Notes under the pieces: model-generated
Seen by the model: the letters and a program-made list of their open reading frames with translations, nothing else
Told to the model about the DNA's origin: nothing
The model's database searches: none
Shown: in pieces, positions 7,139-8,111 of the stretch
How positions within the stretch are numbered: position 1 is the first letter of the stretch
How the letters are laid out: every line of letters begins with the position of its first letter
NCBI GenBank assembly: GCA_049699975.1
Contig: JBNAWB010000167.1
Coordinates: forward strand, 1-8,111
Length of the DNA: 8,111 nt
Direction: 5' to 3'
Source: CAZAGD01 sp049699975
GTDB lineage: Bacteria > Desulfobacterota > SM23-61
Position numbers and translations under genes: made by a program

Positions 7139-7537
7139 TCATTTTATAATGGCCACATCGATCTCAGGACATTTCTCTAAAGAATTACGAATTAGACAAT
7201 TTTGCCCAGCTCGTAAAAAAGCGGCCTCTCTTGGCTCCATATTTGGGGGCATATGGATATCGACCGTAATGTTAGCAATCCTTTTCTTCCCTGCTTCTTC
7301 TGCTATGTTGTAAACCAGATTAAGTTCTAAACCAGCGCTAGAAAGACCAACTGTTTTTCCATAGAGAGCCATGTGCATAGCCAGGCAGCTCCCTAAAGCC
7401 GAAACCAGCAAATCAGCTGGAGATGGTCCTTTATCTTTTCCGCCAGAATCTTTTGGCATATCTACTATGAACTTATGACCACGTATCTCTACGGAAAAAG
7501 CCAACCCTTCTTCATGCTTTATAGTTATCAAATCCAT
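7139..7537 (-). CDS. OsmC/Ohr-superfamily protein
   Basis: This is a 132-residue cytoplasmic OsmC-like protein. Family features are the central GPSPADLLVSALGSC helix carrying Cys51, and the second conserved cysteine Cys114 in RAGQNCLIRNSL; a further Cys123 lies close by. Arg19 is in EIRGHKF. The GPSP-x-x-LL-x-x-ALGSC pattern resembles the YhfA-like branch rather than classical Ohr/OsmC peroxidases, whose active-site glutamate sits in an NPEQL-type motif; here the stretch reads SPADL. Peroxidase activity is therefore uncertain, though a redox or sulfur-transfer function of the two cysteines is plausible. The ATG at 7537 is preceded by a G-rich GGGGG about six bases upstream. It is the first gene after the dsrC terminator and is four bases from the RsbRD-like gene, so it probably leads the dsrMKJOP transcript. 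Confidence 0.82.
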   Translation of the reverse strand: MDLITIKHEEGLAFSVEIRGHKFIVDMPKDSGGKDKGPSPADLLVSALGSCLAMHMALYGKTVGLSSAGLELNLVYNIAEEAGKKRIANITVDIHMPPNMEPREAAFLRAGQNCLIRNSLEKCPEIDVAIIK

Positions 7538-7601
7538 ATCCAGCCCCCGTGTTTCTATGCTGGATCTAATTTAAGCAGGAAATAGAAAAAAATTAATCTC
7601 C

Positions 7602-7642
7602 CTTTTGGGGCGGAAAGTAAGTGTCCTTCCGTCCCCCAAAAG
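7602..7642 (-). terminator. probable intrinsic terminator of dsrC
   Basis: Arms 7602-7610 (CTTTTGGGG) and 7634-7642 (CCCCAAAAG) pair perfectly. They extend through CGGAA (7611-7615) with TTCCG (7627-7631) after a two-base bulge, giving about 14 pairs with an 11-base loop. In the minus direction a run of seven T follows after nine bases (7586-7592). It starts 22 bases after the dsrC stop. The distance between stem and T-run is a little long, so termination may be partial. Confidence 0.65.
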
Positions 7643-7664
7643 TTCATCTATAGCTCAGGATTTT

Positions 7665-7985
7665 TTACACGCAACCTGTAGGTTTAGCCAAGCCGGCTAA
7701 TTTACAAGCGCCTTTGGCAGGACCTGACGGAAAGAGTTCATAAATCTTCTTCAGATCGAACCCAGTGTCTTTGCATAATTTGCGAATCATGGGCGCAATA
7801 CCAAACTTTTTATAATAATCGCGCAAGTAGTTAATCACTTTCCAGTGTTCCTCCGTAAGCGGTCCTTCGATGCCTTCTTCTTTGGCATAGGCCTGGGCAA
7901 ATTCCTCACTCCACTTATCCAATTCCTGTAAGAAACCATCCTCATCGACTTCGTAAGTTTTTCCAGCCAATTCAATCGTAGGCAT
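7665..7985 (-). CDS. dsrC: DsrC, sulfur-carrier substrate protein of dissimilatory sulfite reductase
   Basis: DsrC is a small cytoplasmic protein that accepts sulfur from sulfite reductase DsrAB as a trisulfide between its two C-terminal cysteines; that trisulfide is then reduced by DsrMKJOP. The 106-residue product has the full-length functional tail: Cys94 and penultimate Cys105, eleven residues apart, in GACKLAGLAKPTGCV. This separates true DsrC from TusE and from single-cysteine paralogues. Other family features are the start MPTIELAGKTYEVDEDGFL and the segment LTEEHWKVINYLRDYYKKFG. The ATG has AGGAGG eight bases upstream (7994-7999), indicating strong expression. It ends in TAA, 22 bases before a terminator-like hairpin, so it is likely a single-gene transcript next to its partner complex. 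Confidence 0.97.
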   Translation of the reverse strand: MPTIELAGKTYEVDEDGFLQELDKWSEEFAQAYAKEEGIEGPLTEEHWKVINYLRDYYKKFGIAPMIRKLCKDTGFDLKKIYELFPSGPAKGACKLAGLAKPTGCV

Positions 7986-7998
7986 TCCTCAAACCTCC

Positions 7999-8044
7999 TT
8001 TATTTAATTTTTTTCATTAATTATTAATGAGAACATTAAATAAA
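7999..8044 (-). promoter_or_regulatory. nested inverted repeats upstream of dsrC (candidate operator or 5' leader hairpin)
   Basis: A perfect 17-base palindrome, TCATTAATTATTAATGA (8014-8030), is enclosed almost concentrically by 10-base perfect arms: TTTATTTAAT (7999-8008) and ATTAAATAAA (8035-8044). The inner arm ends next to the dsrC Shine-Dalgarno. The palindrome overlaps the expected transcription start. It may be a regulator site or a leader stem-loop; because it is nearly all A and T, part of the symmetry could be chance. Confidence 0.45.
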
Positions 8045-8063
8045 TGACCTCTGCTGTTCTTAA
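8035..8063 (-). promoter_or_regulatory. candidate sigma70-type promoter of dsrC
   Basis: On the minus strand a -35 box TTAAGA (8063-8058, four of six matches) and a -10 box TTTAAT (8040-8035, five of six) are separated by 17 bases. The start of transcription would fall near 8028, giving a leader of about 43 bases. No better pair was found in this upstream segment. The -10 box lies in the outer arm of the inverted repeat. Confidence 0.4.
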
Positions 8064-8064
8064 T

Positions 8065-8111
8065 CCCTCACCTCGGTACGAGTCGATTCCGACCTAACCC
8101 TCTCCCCACGC
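8065..8111. repeat. partial intergenic palindromic repeat at the window edge
   Basis: The stretches CCCTCACC (8065-8072) and CCTAACCCTCTCCCC (8093-8107) resemble the widespread CCCTCACCCTAACCCTCTCCC intergenic repeat type known from many bacterial genomes. They are separated by 20 bases that begin TCGG and end CCGA. The element is cut by the window edge, so the expected returning arm cannot be seen. The assignment rests on recalled resemblance. Confidence 0.35.

Noticed and set aside
7071..7313. Plus-strand open frame of 80 residues
   Set aside because: It covers the junction of the OsmC-like and RsbRD-like genes on the opposite strand; both of these have family motifs and the shadow has none.
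7538..7600. Promoter for the OsmC-like gene and dsrMKJOP
   Set aside because: A promoter is expected here, but the possible -10 boxes (TAAATT, CATAGA) match poorly and have no credible -35 partner; I could not choose one.
1..8111. Mobile element, CRISPR array, tRNA or toxin-antitoxin genes
   Set aside because: No transposase motifs, terminal repeats, spaced direct repeats or tRNA-like folds were seen; gene direction is uniform and the coding content is that of a core metabolic cluster.

Overview
The window comes from an anaerobe with dissimilatory sulfur metabolism, most likely an uncultured sulfate/sulfite reducer of the Desulfobacterota type. Every gene lies on the minus strand, so transcription runs from high to low coordinates. 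The core is a complete dsrMKJOP cluster, which encodes the membrane complex that exchanges electrons between the quinone pool, the periplasm and the cytoplasmic sulfur carrier DsrC. The full five-subunit form argues against the shorter DsrMK-only type usual in Gram-positive sulfate reducers. The lineage call is inference: no rRNA or other marker gene is present, and the direction of the pathway (reductive or oxidative) cannot be proven because dsrAB and dsrEFH/dsrL are not in the window.

Reading in the direction of transcription, bases 8111-7986 hold the end of a probable intergenic repeat, a sigma70-like promoter and nested AT-rich inverted repeats. dsrC (7985-7665) follows and ends at a likely intrinsic terminator (7602-7642). 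A second gene run then begins with a small OsmC-family protein (7537-7139) and an RsbRD_N-only protein (7134-6649), followed by dsrM (6566-5583), dsrK (5580-3952), dsrJ (3962-3564), dsrO (3567-2800) and dsrP (2792-1635). The last gene (from 1538, running off the left edge) is an FAD-dependent CoA-disulfide/persulfide reductase fused to a rhodanese domain. Spacing within dsrMKJOP is from an 11-base overlap to a 7-base gap, so it is clearly one operon. The flanking osmC-like, rsbRD-like and reductase genes are probably co-transcribed with it.

A working model, using known roles of the families: DsrC carries sulfur as a trisulfide on its two C-terminal cysteines. DsrK reduces it in the cytoplasm with electrons from menaquinol through DsrM (heme b), and DsrJ (triheme cytochrome c), DsrO (ferredoxin-like) and DsrP (NrfD-like) form the periplasmic/membrane half. 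The rhodanese-linked reductase would handle cytoplasmic persulfide or polysulfide. The OsmC-like and RsbRD-like proteins have no settled role here and are the least explained parts of the window. I found no mobile element, CRISPR array, tRNA or rRNA, and no intergenic stretch longer than about 130 bases.
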